Part shown: one piece after another, positions 1-7,219 of the stretch
How the letters are laid out: every line of letters starts with the position of its first letter
Numbering within the stretch: the stretch's first letter is position 1
Source of the DNA: Bacteroides pyogenes
GTDB taxonomy: Bacteria > Bacteroidota > Bacteroidia > Bacteroidales > Bacteroidaceae
Direction: 5' to 3'
Assembly (NCBI RefSeq): GCF_014196225.1
Contig: NZ_JACIDI010000024.1
Coordinates: forward strand, 1-37,016
Length of the DNA: 37,016 nucleotides
Notes under the pieces: model-generated
Database searches by the model: none
Seen by the model: the letters and a program-made list of their open reading frames with translations, nothing else
What the model was told of the DNA's origin: nothing
Made by a program: the position numbers and the translations under genes

Positions 1-24
1 TATTTTCCGTATATCTTCTTTCAT
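1..24 (-). CDS. possible start of a leftward gene cut by the window edge
   Basis: An ATG on the minus strand at 24-22 opens a frame reading M-K-E-D-I-R-K-I that leaves the window. An imperfect -7 box (TATCTTCG, minus strand, 36-29) lies just upstream, which would make a near-leaderless start, and an inverted repeat (7-17 with 31-40, two-base bulge) overlaps the site. Eight codons are not enough to name a product. It could equally be chance. Confidence 0.25.
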
Positions 25-173
25 GCAACGAAGATACGGATTAAGATTTGCCTACGAAAAGAAAAAGTGTAGCGTATCTATTGATACTTTACAAATAATA
101 GAATTTAACTCTGTTGAAAAGAACTTCTCTTTTCTTTAAACAAATGTTATCTTTCCAAAACCCCACCCCAGTA

Positions 174-277
174 GAAGTTATTCTCGTGCCGTCGGTTATT
201 CTCGCGGGCTTCCGCCCCCTCAAATGGCTGGGAAGCCATGAGCGGAAATAACCGACATAGGCATGGGAAATAACTTC
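174..277. repeat. nested inverted repeats downstream of the relaxase gene
   Basis: Four nested arm pairs are visible: 174-182 with 269-277, 191-200 with 247-256 (GTCGGTTATT/AATAACCGAC), 210-215 with 242-247, and 224-229 with 234-239. Together they fold the whole 104 bases into one branched structure immediately after the relaxase stop codon. It could be a terminator, a structured RNA, or an origin or terminus site of the element. It is not a simple T-tailed terminator. Bases 25-173 hold no gene that I can recognise. Confidence 0.6.
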
Positions 278-290
278 GGAAACAACCGTA

Positions 291-1169
291 CTACTTTCTG
301 AATCCTTGTTTGGGTATCTTCTTCTTTTTCTTAGATCGTTTTATGGGTTGTTCTTCATCGCTATTGCTTGATGTAGGGGTGAGGATGCCTAAAGCTGACG
401 ACAACACTAAATCAGGTGTGCTTACTGCCTGTTTTGTTTTTCTTTCATCGAAAATTACATTTTGTGGGCTGTTTTGTGGTTGCCTGATAACCTGCTCCTG
501 CATTTTAAGTTGGTCGGAGATATTTCCATTCTTCATGGTGTTGTAGTATTCAAAGGATTCTGATAAAGGACGGTTGTAGGCGAATAGCTTATCGAATCCT
601 TGTTCCGCTTGCCGGAATAGGTTGGTGCGGTCAAAACCGCCTTTGATTGCTCCTTTCGTAGTATTCCTGTGGTTGGTAAGTGGGGATAGCTTCTTTTTGT
701 TGGATTGGTCTTTACGGCTAACTATCAAATGACAGTGCATATTCAGCTCATTGTCTGACCTGTTTCTATCGAAGTGAATTTTGCCATAGAATTTTATCTC
801 TTCTGCCGATAGTCCCTTGTTGAAGTTCTTGGCGTATTCAGGGATTACTATTTCACGGATATACCGTTTCATAGCTTCGGCTTGCTCTGCTTCTGTGTTA
901 CCCATTGCCCGAAGCTCCTTTTCTGACGGGCTTACGTGGATGGCATAAAACTTTGCATCCGTTTTTAGTAACTGTCCGATATTACTATCAATATCTTTAA
1001 TAACCTGCGATTTGTAGATATTATCGTCCGTCAAGTTGAAAAATCCTTCGGTATAGATTCCCTGCTCCACACGCTCTAAATCCTCGTGTTCCAAATACGA
1101 CGCTAATTGTCGGCTACTGCCTGCATTGTTATATGTGCCTTTGGACGGTGGCTGGAAATCTATATTCAT
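291..1169 (-). CDS. relaxase / mobilization protein (DUF5712, MobB-type)
   Basis: Predicted DNA-nicking relaxase that would process oriT during mobilization. The 292-residue protein begins with a PPSKGTYNNAGSSRQLASYL segment like other DUF5712/MobB proteins of Bacteroides mobilizable elements. It carries the metal-binding histidine signature MHCHLIVSRKD around residues 144-154, typical of HUH-like relaxases, and ends in a lysine-rich tail. It lies 11 bp downstream of the BfmA/BtgA-like gene on the same strand, the usual two-gene mob operon. The relaxase role is inferred from family resemblance and context. The catalytic Tyr cannot be assigned with certainty; several Tyr residues near the N-terminus are candidates. 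Confidence 0.82.
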   Translation of the reverse strand: MNIDFQPPSKGTYNNAGSSRQLASYLEHEDLERVEQGIYTEGFFNLTDDNIYKSQVIKDIDSNIGQLLKTDAKFYAIHVSPSEKELRAMGNTEAEQAEAMKRYIREIVIPEYAKNFNKGLSAEEIKFYGKIHFDRNRSDNELNMHCHLIVSRKDQSNKKKLSPLTNHRNTTKGAIKGGFDRTNLFRQAEQGFDKLFAYNRPLSESFEYYNTMKNGNISDQLKMQEQVIRQPQNSPQNVIFDERKTKQAVSTPDLVLSSALGILTPTSSNSDEEQPIKRSKKKKKIPKQGFRK

Positions 1170-1180
1170 GGACTTTGTAT

Positions 1181-1768
1181 TTATTTCTCATCTATCAAGT
1201 TGATAATTTCAGTTTTTAGGCTCTCTTTTCGCTTGCCGTCCATTACTCCACAAGTGGCAAGCTCCGAGTAAAGGGAAATTAGTTGCAGGAGTTTCTTATT
1301 TTCTCTTTGGCTTATTTGAGAAAGGTCATTAATCTGTTTGGCTTGGTTGTTAATGACATTTGCCACTTTGCCAAATTGCTCGTCCAATTTCTTCAATACA
1401 TTGATAAGGTTTTCATTTGAGGTCTTTATCTCCAAATCGACTTTCTCGGATAATGATTTTACAACCGTATCGAATTTAACGGCTATCGTGTGGCTCGTCC
1501 GAATCATCGGATTGAGTTGGTCTTCCTCGTACTTTCGGATAAACCGTATTATATCATCCTGCCGTTTGTTGATTTTAGCAAGTTCTGACTTTACCGATTC
1601 GGGAGCATCGGCGGGGTTGATATGGGCTTTGTCGATATAACCGAAAGCAAGTTTTACAACTTCGCTCTTTTTCAGCGAATAGCGTTTACATATCTTTTCG
1701 ACTAACCGCCCTGTTTCCTTATCTATGGAAATCGTAGTAAATATGATTTTCTGACTATTATTTGGCAT
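1181..1768 (-). CDS. BfmA/BtgA-family mobilization accessory protein
   Basis: Small 195-residue protein that probably binds oriT DNA and assists the relaxase. Residues 1-50 look like a ribbon-helix-helix DNA-binding region (FTTISIDKETGRLVEKICKR, then SLKKSEVVKLAFGYI). The rest is helical and likely coiled coil (SLSEKVDLEIKTSNENLINV and following). This layout matches BfmA/BtgA proteins of Bacteroides mobilizable transposons. The gene follows the palindromic intergenic region (1769-1958) and precedes the relaxase by 11 bp. No catalytic motif is visible. Confidence 0.8.
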   Translation of the reverse strand: MPNNSQKIIFTTISIDKETGRLVEKICKRYSLKKSEVVKLAFGYIDKAHINPADAPESVKSELAKINKRQDDIIRFIRKYEEDQLNPMIRTSHTIAVKFDTVVKSLSEKVDLEIKTSNENLINVLKKLDEQFGKVANVINNQAKQINDLSQISQRENKKLLQLISLYSELATCGVMDGKRKESLKTEIINLIDEK

Positions 1769-1958
1769 GACTAATTACTTTTTAATCGAAATTCATATAG
1801 ATAAATGGCTGATAATTAACCATAATCGCAAATGGGTAATTATTAGACTAATTACAGCGTGTTTTCCTAACACGCTAAAGCCGAAGGCTTTGCTCCGCAG
1901 GGCAAGAGGGAACTGGACGAAGTCCAGTTCCCTCTTGCTTAATTTTACTTAATTTTAC
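1769..1958. other. candidate oriT: cluster of hairpins and direct repeats upstream of the mob genes
   Basis: Upstream of the mob operon are stacked repeats: a 10-bp direct repeat GACTAATTAC (1769-1778 and 1846-1855); an imperfect inverted repeat (1812-1821/1834-1843); a 7-bp hairpin (1857-1863/1869-1875); a 6-bp hairpin with a GAA loop (1877-1882/1886-1891); a perfect 17-bp hairpin with a GAA loop (1902-1918/1922-1938); and a tandem decamer TTAATTTTAC (1939-1948, 1949-1958). Position next to the nicking genes plus strong palindromes is the usual oriT arrangement. The nick site cannot be read from sequence alone. The rest of the gap to 2099 shows no gene. Confidence 0.6.
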
Positions 1959-2099
1959 GAAACGAACAGAGCTGAAAGGCGAGGTCGTTTTTGTGAAATG
2001 CGGAGCTATTAACAGGAGGCGTAAACTAAAAACAAGCCTCCTACATTTGCGCTATTCTGCTTAAACTGAAAAGGCAGAATCATATACAGGGACATAGCC

Positions 2100-2414
2100 T
2101 TACAGTGTGCTGTCAATATATTTGAACGTCTGAAAGTCCATATGTTCCCTGACAAAATTCCGCACATCATTCGTGCGATAATAGGTTTTGTGCCCTATCA
2201 TAAAATAGGGGAGTTTTCCACTCGACCGGTATCGTTGCAGGGTACGTTTAGACACTTTCAAGAGGAACGCCAAATCTTGGTTGTCCAACAGTTTTTCGTC
2301 CTCATCAAATACTTCTTTTGTGTTCATCAGGGATTTTAAATCTTGCCCGATTTCACTTAGCTTTTTGGATAGCTTCTGCATCCACTTTTCAAAATTATCT
2401 TCATCTAAATACAT
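2100..2414 (-). CDS. helix-turn-helix excisionase-like protein
   Basis: A 104-residue DNA-binding protein. I chose the ATG at 2414 (MYLDEDNFEKWMQKLSKK) because it has AAGAAAAG upstream; the longer open frame to 2489 runs into unlikely sequence. The N-terminal half is helical. Residues from about 50 onward match the MerR-like helix-turn-helix used by excisionases and recombination directionality factors: LDNQDLAFLLKVSKRTLQRY followed by the SSGKLPYFMIGHKTYYR wing. It probably controls integrase direction or element gene expression. It lies between the oriT candidate and the cargo operon terminator. Confidence 0.8.
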   Translation of the reverse strand: MYLDEDNFEKWMQKLSKKLSEIGQDLKSLMNTKEVFDEDEKLLDNQDLAFLLKVSKRTLQRYRSSGKLPYFMIGHKTYYRTNDVRNFVREHMDFQTFKYIDSTL

Positions 2415-2487
2415 AACTTTTCTTGTTTTTGAAATTAATACTTTTATTCTCAATCGATTGATGAAGCAAAGGACGGCAGAACAAAGC

Positions 2488-2521
2488 AAAAAAACAGGGG
2501 GAATGGTATACCCAATCCCCC
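2488..2521 (-). terminator. intrinsic terminator of the cargo operon
   Basis: On the minus strand a G/C-rich stem (2512-2521 pairing with 2497-2506, one A-A mismatch) is followed by a run of seven Ts (plus-strand As 2488-2494). It sits 66 bp past the RteC-like stop codon, so it closes the transcription unit that starts near 5755. Confidence 0.8.
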
Positions 2522-2586
2522 TAAAATATTTCTTATTGAACTGATATTCAGGTTAATATTTTTGTTGTTTTTTGAATAAGCTGAAT

Positions 2587-3228
2587 TTACTCATATCCTT
2601 CAGCTTTACTTTTTTGAAAAATAGAGGCTTTGAGCCTGTCCAGAAATTCGGTTTTCTTGTTCGGTCTGCGCCGGATAACCGATATTTCCTTTTTGTAAAT
2701 ATCCCCGAAATCTATATTAAGAACCTTGCTGAAAGTCTGGACAAAATCACTAAAAAACACCTCTTTATGGTCGATTCTCTGAATAGCGTTTTTGATATTG
2801 AAAAAGCCTGAAATGACCTCCATAACATCCGTACTATTTACGACTTCAGGATTTAGATAAAATGGTGATTTCCACTCGGCTTTAATATTAATAAAGAATT
2901 TGGGGTATTCCATTTGACGATAAAGTAGTTCCAATTCCTTATCAATTAAGGTAATCAGCTTATTTAAGAAAACTATTTTCAGTTTGTTATTATCGGTTGG
3001 AAGGGATTCTTCAAATGCCTTTATAGCTTCAAATTCTATCTGAGTGGTATTTAATTTACGAATTATATCCTTATTGTCATTTCTCTCATTTAGGTAATTG
3101 AGTAATTCTTCTACAAATTCCAAATATGCGGAAGTCATATCTTCTACGACGGACTTATCAACCTGATAAGGGTGTTTTAGTAGTTGGTATATTCGTTTAT
3201 CTGTTACTGCCCAATTTGACATAGACAT
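2587..3228 (-). CDS. RteC-like regulatory protein
   Basis: A 213-residue protein resembling RteC, the CTnDOT regulator that activates excision genes. The best evidence is the C-terminus, LNIDFGDIYKKEISVIRRRP followed by the NKKTEFLDRLK segment, which matches the end of RteC proteins. Upstream are a YPKFFINIKAEW motif and a helix-rich region. It starts 21 bp after the winged-helix gene stop in the same operon and is followed by a terminator. In CTnDOT, rteC sits downstream of the rteA/rteB two-component pair; no such pair is seen here. It may link cargo-operon induction to element excision. The N-terminal third is divergent. Confidence 0.65.
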   Translation of the reverse strand: MSMSNWAVTDKRIYQLLKHPYQVDKSVVEDMTSAYLEFVEELLNYLNERNDNKDIIRKLNTTQIEFEAIKAFEESLPTDNNKLKIVFLNKLITLIDKELELLYRQMEYPKFFINIKAEWKSPFYLNPEVVNSTDVMEVISGFFNIKNAIQRIDHKEVFFSDFVQTFSKVLNIDFGDIYKKEISVIRRRPNKKTEFLDRLKASIFQKSKAEGYE

Positions 3229-3249
3229 AAAATCTATGAAGTGAAAAAA

Positions 3250-3534
3250 TCATTTCTGAATGTATGTTTTAAGAGCCTCTATATATTCATCAAAAGCTTC
3301 TATCCCTTTCGGCGTAATTTTACAAGTGGTACAAGGTCTGTTCGCTTTAAATGATTTTATTACTTCCAAATACCCCGCTTTTTGCAATTTTATTATTTGT
3401 GCTCCCAAATTACCTCCCGTGGATTTTGTCTGTTCCATGATATAGACAAAATCCGCTTCTTGAATAGAAATAAGGAGTGACATTATGCCTAATCGTAATT
3501 CCGAATGCAGTATGGGATTGAGTTCCTTAAACAT
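3250..3534 (-). CDS. winged-helix transcriptional regulator (HTH_34 / MarR-like)
   Basis: A 94-residue single-domain winged-helix protein: ELRLGIMSLLISIQEADFVY (helix 1 region), a recognition helix around TKSTGGNLGAQIIKLQKAGY, and a wing containing CTTCKITPKGIEAFDEY. This is the small regulator type that Bacteroidetes commonly pair with a six-TM protein. Its start overlaps the membrane-protein stop by 8 bp, so translation is probably coupled. The paired ATAGAA/TTCTAT half-sites in the operon promoter (5766-5788) are a plausible binding site for its dimer. The CTTC pair of cysteines could sense metal or redox state; that is inference. Confidence 0.85.
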   Translation of the reverse strand: MFKELNPILHSELRLGIMSLLISIQEADFVYIMEQTKSTGGNLGAQIIKLQKAGYLEVIKSFKANRPCTTCKITPKGIEAFDEYIEALKTYIQK

Positions 3535-4111
3535 TTGACGGAATATTTTTCTTAAACAAATGTCCTGGAATAATAATAGAGAAAAGAGGAATCAACGCAA
3601 ATGTTAATATTTGGTTTACTTCTTCAGGAACAAACAATAAACAAAGCGATAAGATTATCCCTATCACCCCTCCATAAATTACAGGTCTGTATCTGATTAA
3701 CAGCCCTATTATAATTATCCACATACTAAATAGAATGCCCTCGATAAATAACACAGGCATTTTAACCCAAATGGCAACCAGTGCGATTATAGTACATACC
3801 GACACATTTAAAATAGTAATGTAGTCTATTGTTTTATCCAGATAAGATTTAACTTTTACTTTGTCTTTAGAGTATAGATATTTTGTGATAGGAAGACATA
3901 TAAAAGGAATAAGCAGCCATAATAGAGAAGTGTATGGAAATATTGTCCATTTTTTGAGCACCCATACAAGGATAGAGATAATAACTACTGCATATCCCCA
4001 TAAAAGAAGAATATTACTGTTTATTTTGGCTCTTAAATTCGTTCTGGCATTTTTCACCATCATCGAAATCAATTTCAGACTATCCGTTTCATTAATTTTT
4101 CTCTCTTCCAT
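3527..4111 (-). CDS. six-TM membrane protein of unknown function
   Basis: A 194-residue hydrophobic protein with a short amphipathic N-terminus (SLKLISMMVKNARTNLRAK) followed by about six membrane segments, among them LLLWGYAVVIISILVWVL, LLWLLIPFICLPI, ILNVSVCTIIALVAIW and GGVIGIILSLCLLFV. It is usually found beside a winged-helix regulator in Bacteroidetes, as here, where it overlaps the regulator gene by 8 bp and begins 9 bp after the esterase stop. No catalytic motif is visible. It may sense a membrane signal for the regulator or act in the same process as the esterase. Function unknown. Confidence 0.8.
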   Translation of the reverse strand: MEERKINETDSLKLISMMVKNARTNLRAKINSNILLLWGYAVVIISILVWVLKKWTIFPYTSLLWLLIPFICLPITKYLYSKDKVKVKSYLDKTIDYITILNVSVCTIIALVAIWVKMPVLFIEGILFSMWIIIIGLLIRYRPVIYGGVIGIILSLCLLFVPEEVNQILTFALIPLFSIIIPGHLFKKNIPSNV

Positions 4112-4120
4112 AACAGAATA

Positions 4121-4978
4121 TTATAGGTTTGATTTTTTGATATTTAGAGATATGAATTTTAGAGCATCGGGTAAGCCCTGAACCCAATAATCCCATTCGT
4201 GTTTACCGTGCCTCATTATTGCGTAATGATTTATTCTCCTATCACTCATATAAATATGCAGATAAGCGTTCCCTCTATATAGAAAATCACTATCCCCACA
4301 GTCCATGTAAAAGGCAGGTAAAGAATCAGTATTTAACTGATTATCCCTTATGATATTAAGAATATTGTATGTTCCCCATAGTTGGCTATTCCTCTCTCCA
4401 AAGGCATTCTCAAACATAGAGTAAACCTGTTCATGCATATTCTTAACTTCAAAATCCGTAAGAATTGCGGGGCTTAATGCACAACAGGCATTAAATAGTG
4501 TTGGATATTTTAACGAATATAAAAGAGCCCCATAACCCCCCATTGATATTCCAGCGACAGCCCTTATATTTTTTTCTGCAATAGACTCATATTCAGACTC
4601 AATATAAGGCATGAACTCATTGATAAAGAAATCTTCATAATTTTCTTCCAGTCCATTTATGTACCAACTTCTTCCCGCATCAGGCATGACCAATATCATA
4701 AGAACAATGCTATTGTCTTGCATTAATTCGTTAGCGACCTTATCAACTCCTCCTTGACTTATCCAGTTATGATGACTATCACCATAACCATGCAATAAAT
4801 AAAGAATAGGGAACTTCTTATAAGGAGTAAAATCTCCCTGCGGAGTATAAATTGAATACTCTACATTTCTCTTTAGAATTTCACTCTGACAACTACCGAC
4901 TCTAACTTCTTGTGCTACAAGTTGCATCTCGAAAAGAGAAAGTATGAGCAAAAATAATAATTTAGTTTTCATTGACAT
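4121..4978 (-). CDS. exported alpha/beta-hydrolase esterase (esterase D / PF00756 type)
   Basis: A 285-residue secreted serine esterase. The start is the ATG at 4978; a longer frame would need a TTG. Residues 3-23 form a signal peptide ending LVAQ. The oxyanion region HGYGD is at 63-67, the nucleophile elbow GISMGG places Ser145, Asp231 lies in CGDSDFL, and His260 lies in RHGKHEW, so the triad is complete. The family includes S-formylglutathione hydrolases, feruloyl esterases and acyl transferases of the antigen 85 type. The export signal argues for a periplasmic or surface ester substrate. The start overlaps the 4Fe-4S gene by 17 bp, implying coupled translation. The substrate cannot be read from sequence. 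Confidence 0.85.
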   Translation of the reverse strand: MSMKTKLLFLLILSLFEMQLVAQEVRVGSCQSEILKRNVEYSIYTPQGDFTPYKKFPILYLLHGYGDSHHNWISQGGVDKVANELMQDNSIVLMILVMPDAGRSWYINGLEENYEDFFINEFMPYIESEYESIAEKNIRAVAGISMGGYGALLYSLKYPTLFNACCALSPAILTDFEVKNMHEQVYSMFENAFGERNSQLWGTYNILNIIRDNQLNTDSLPAFYMDCGDSDFLYRGNAYLHIYMSDRRINHYAIMRHGKHEWDYWVQGLPDALKFISLNIKKSNL

Positions 4979-5744
4979 TTTTATTTTGTTTATTATCAAT
5001 ATAATGTTTTCTATTCCATATAAACTTCAGTTTAATCGCATCAACCTTGCAAACACTTGTACATTTCCCACACATTATACATTCAGGATTAGCTACAAGC
5101 CCACTGTTGTTTTTTATGTATTCAGAAATTGGAATGCCTGTCAGACATTCATTTTCACATCTTCCGCAATCTATACACTTCTGATTATCAACAACAGGTA
5201 ATAAGCGGGAGTAGCGTGCCGTAAGAGAACATAAAAACCCAATTACACACATATTTCTGCATCCCCATCTTTTCGTCGTTATAAGAGCAAGAATAATAGC
5301 TGAAAAAACATCTATCATCCAAACTATTTTGTAATGGTCATCAAAATTGGCTTTCAAAAAGAATAGTTTCACTTCAAATCCATTTGTTACTCCCTGTTCT
5401 GAATTGATGATGTAGAATGTAAGAGCAGATAGGATAAAAGAGAGAGAAATTAACAACCGTAACCACAGTAAAGGTCTGCGATATTTTGTTTTTTTAGGAC
5501 GAATCATACCAACACAGTCATAAGTAGTTCCCATAAAACAAAACCAGCCACACCCAACCCGTCCGAACAGGGGCGTAATGATTATAAAGATACTCCAAAT
5601 CAACATAGTCAGAGTTATTACACCCCAGTATATAGAATGCCAGATAAACCCCAAAGCAAAGTATTGGAAAAAAACCGGTGTTATTATCAAGAAAATAAAT
5701 CTTGATAGAAAATTGAGGGAATATAGTCGTTCTCTACTCGCCAT
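4962..5744 (-). CDS. NapH-like membrane 4Fe-4S protein
   Basis: A 260-residue electron-transfer protein. There are four to five membrane segments: residues about 13-30, 38-58, 94-113, 142-156 and a weaker one near 160-175. Short cysteine motifs characteristic of the NapH/YccM/CcoG group follow two of them: GCGWFCFMG with Cys65 and Cys69, and GCRNMCVIGFLC with Cys162, Cys166 and Cys172. The C-terminus has two classical 4Fe-4S sets, CIDCGRCENEC (190-200) and CIMCGKCTSVC (222-232). Such proteins usually take electrons from quinol or a flavoprotein and pass them to a partner reductase or maturation system. No reductase is encoded beside it, so the acceptor is unknown. It is the first gene of the operon, nine bases from the predicted transcription start. 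Confidence 0.85.
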   Translation of the reverse strand: MASRERLYSLNFLSRFIFLIITPVFFQYFALGFIWHSIYWGVITLTMLIWSIFIIITPLFGRVGCGWFCFMGTTYDCVGMIRPKKTKYRRPLLWLRLLISLSFILSALTFYIINSEQGVTNGFEVKLFFLKANFDDHYKIVWMIDVFSAIILALITTKRWGCRNMCVIGFLCSLTARYSRLLPVVDNQKCIDCGRCENECLTGIPISEYIKNNSGLVANPECIMCGKCTSVCKVDAIKLKFIWNRKHYIDNKQNKNVNEN

Positions 5745-5760
5745 AATGATGCATTTTTTG

Positions 5761-5791
5761 CAAAGATAGAATATTCTATGATATAGAACAA
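5761..5791 (-). promoter_or_regulatory. cargo-operon promoter with palindromic operator in the spacer
   Basis: Reading on the minus strand, TTG at 5791-5789 (-33) and TATCTTTG at 5768-5761 (-7) are 20 bp apart, the Bacteroides vegetative spacing. Between and over them lie three alternating half-sites: ATAGAA (5766-5771), TTCTAT (5774-5779) and ATAGAA (5783-5788). The first two form the perfect 14-bp palindrome ATAGAATATTCTAT, and the last two form TTCTAT-GAT-ATAGAA. This is where a repressor would block polymerase. The winged-helix protein of the same operon is the obvious candidate. Confidence 0.8.
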
Positions 5792-5835
5792 GTAATTTTG
5801 CAAATATGTAAAACTAATATTCGGGTTTATTCAAA

Positions 5836-7074
5836 TTATATCCTTTCTGTGATTTGTTTTTCCAGAGATTCCAATTTGTGCGAAAGAATTTCCATATCCT
5901 GACTGATTTTTTCTTTTGTTATCTTGGCGTAAATTTGGGTAGTTTTAATGTTGGTATGCCCTAACATTTTACTGACCGTTTCTATCGGAACTCCCTGTGA
6001 CAGAGTGATTGTCGTTGCCATGGTATGGCGTGAGACATGATAGGTCAAACGGGTTTGTATTCCGCATTGTTTGGCTATCTTTTTCAGAATATTATTGCAT
6101 GAACTGTTACTTGGAACAGGAAATAAACGGTTATCCCTGCAATAGCCTTTGTACTTCTCTATTATCCGCTTCGGGACTTCCAACAAACGGATACTTGAAT
6201 CGGTGTTCGTTTTCTGTCGGCGGGTGATTATCCATAAATGACCGTCAAAAGAGGTTTTAAGGTGGTCTTTTGTTAGGTTCTTCACATCCGAATAACTCAA
6301 CCCAGTGAACGTCGAAAAAACGAATAAATCCCTTACCAATTCATATTGGGCATTTTTCATCTTAGCGTTTACGAGTAAGTTTAATTCATCTTTCGTAAGA
6401 AATCCTCTGTCTTTGGCTTCAGGGCTTATCAGATAACCCGCAAAGGGATTTATAGCTAATTGTCCTGTGTTCCGTGCTATGGCTACTATATGCTTTACAC
6501 CAATCATATACATCCATATCGTATTGGTAGAACAATTCCGTTCAGATCTCAAATAGTGCTCAAAACCGTTGATAAAGGCAAGATTCAGTTCTTTCAAATA
6601 AACATCGTCCCGTTTATATTCCAATTTGATATAATTTTCCATGTGTTTGTATAGGATGCAATATTTCGTATATGTACCCTCTGCACGGTTATAGCCTACC
6701 TTTCGGGAAAACTCTTGGTTGTGTTTGGCAAAGAGGGTTAGAAATGTGTCTTGCTTTACACCTAAACCTAAATAGGCGTTCTTTACCTTGTCGGCGGTAA
6801 CAAAACCGTCCGTTTGCATTATTTCCTGATAATGGCGGTTAATATCGACACGAATTTTGTCTAATGCGAGATTTGCTTTCACCGCTAATGTACTTTTACC
6901 CATCAGCCTTCCCGCTTTGGTATCCCAAAGGTTGGGAGGTACGTTCATTTTACAACTGAACTGACTGATTGTTTTGTCAATCGTGATTCTTCCCATTACG
7001 GGAACTGTTCCGTCTGGCTTAATGTTGTTCCGTTTCAGATAGAACAGAATTTTAAATGTACTTCGCTGTGTCAT
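5836..7074 (-). CDS. IntDOT-like tyrosine recombinase (element integrase)
   Basis: A 412-residue site-specific recombinase that integrates and excises the element. It has an N-terminal arm-binding domain (about 5-100), a SAM-like core-binding domain (about 110-215) and a catalytic domain (about 222-395). Visible catalytic residues are Lys288, His346 and Arg349 (HVSRHTMATT), His373 (LGHTNIKTTQIY) and nucleophile Tyr382. At the usual first-Arg position the motif reads FTGLSYSDVKNLT, with Ser260 instead of Arg. This is the hallmark of the CTnDOT integrase, whose residue numbering is nearly identical. The gene stands alone on the minus strand, 91 bp upstream of the cargo operon start codon. Its start codon lies inside one arm of a 10-bp inverted repeat. 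Confidence 0.95.
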   Translation of the reverse strand: MTQRSTFKILFYLKRNNIKPDGTVPVMGRITIDKTISQFSCKMNVPPNLWDTKAGRLMGKSTLAVKANLALDKIRVDINRHYQEIMQTDGFVTADKVKNAYLGLGVKQDTFLTLFAKHNQEFSRKVGYNRAEGTYTKYCILYKHMENYIKLEYKRDDVYLKELNLAFINGFEHYLRSERNCSTNTIWMYMIGVKHIVAIARNTGQLAINPFAGYLISPEAKDRGFLTKDELNLLVNAKMKNAQYELVRDLFVFSTFTGLSYSDVKNLTKDHLKTSFDGHLWIITRRQKTNTDSSIRLLEVPKRIIEKYKGYCRDNRLFPVPSNSSCNNILKKIAKQCGIQTRLTYHVSRHTMATTITLSQGVPIETVSKMLGHTNIKTTQIYAKITKEKISQDMEILSHKLESLEKQITERI

Positions 7075-7119
7075 AACTCAAAGTTTTTACAGATTACAAA
7101 ATTAATTTACTTTGAGTTA
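7074..7119 (-). promoter_or_regulatory. integrase promoter flanked by a 10-bp inverted repeat
   Basis: TAACTCAAAG (7074-7083) and CTTTGAGTTA (7110-7119) are perfect inverted arms around the region just upstream of the integrase ATG. Between them, a minus-strand TAATTTTG at 7104-7097 fits the -7 consensus. The arms could bind an autoregulator or serve as integrase arm-type sites. Confidence 0.55.
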
Positions 7120-7219
7120 CAAGAGGTTATGAGCGATAACGCAAGAAGCAGACAAACAAAGACTTATAACCGAATTGCACTTTTGCCATAAGGTAATGGG
7201 AAAGTAACTGAACTTTGTC

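Noticed and set aside
2042..2049. TACATTTG on the plus strand as a promoter
   Set aside because: No plus-strand gene follows, and it is not preceded by G, so it is not an attachment core either.
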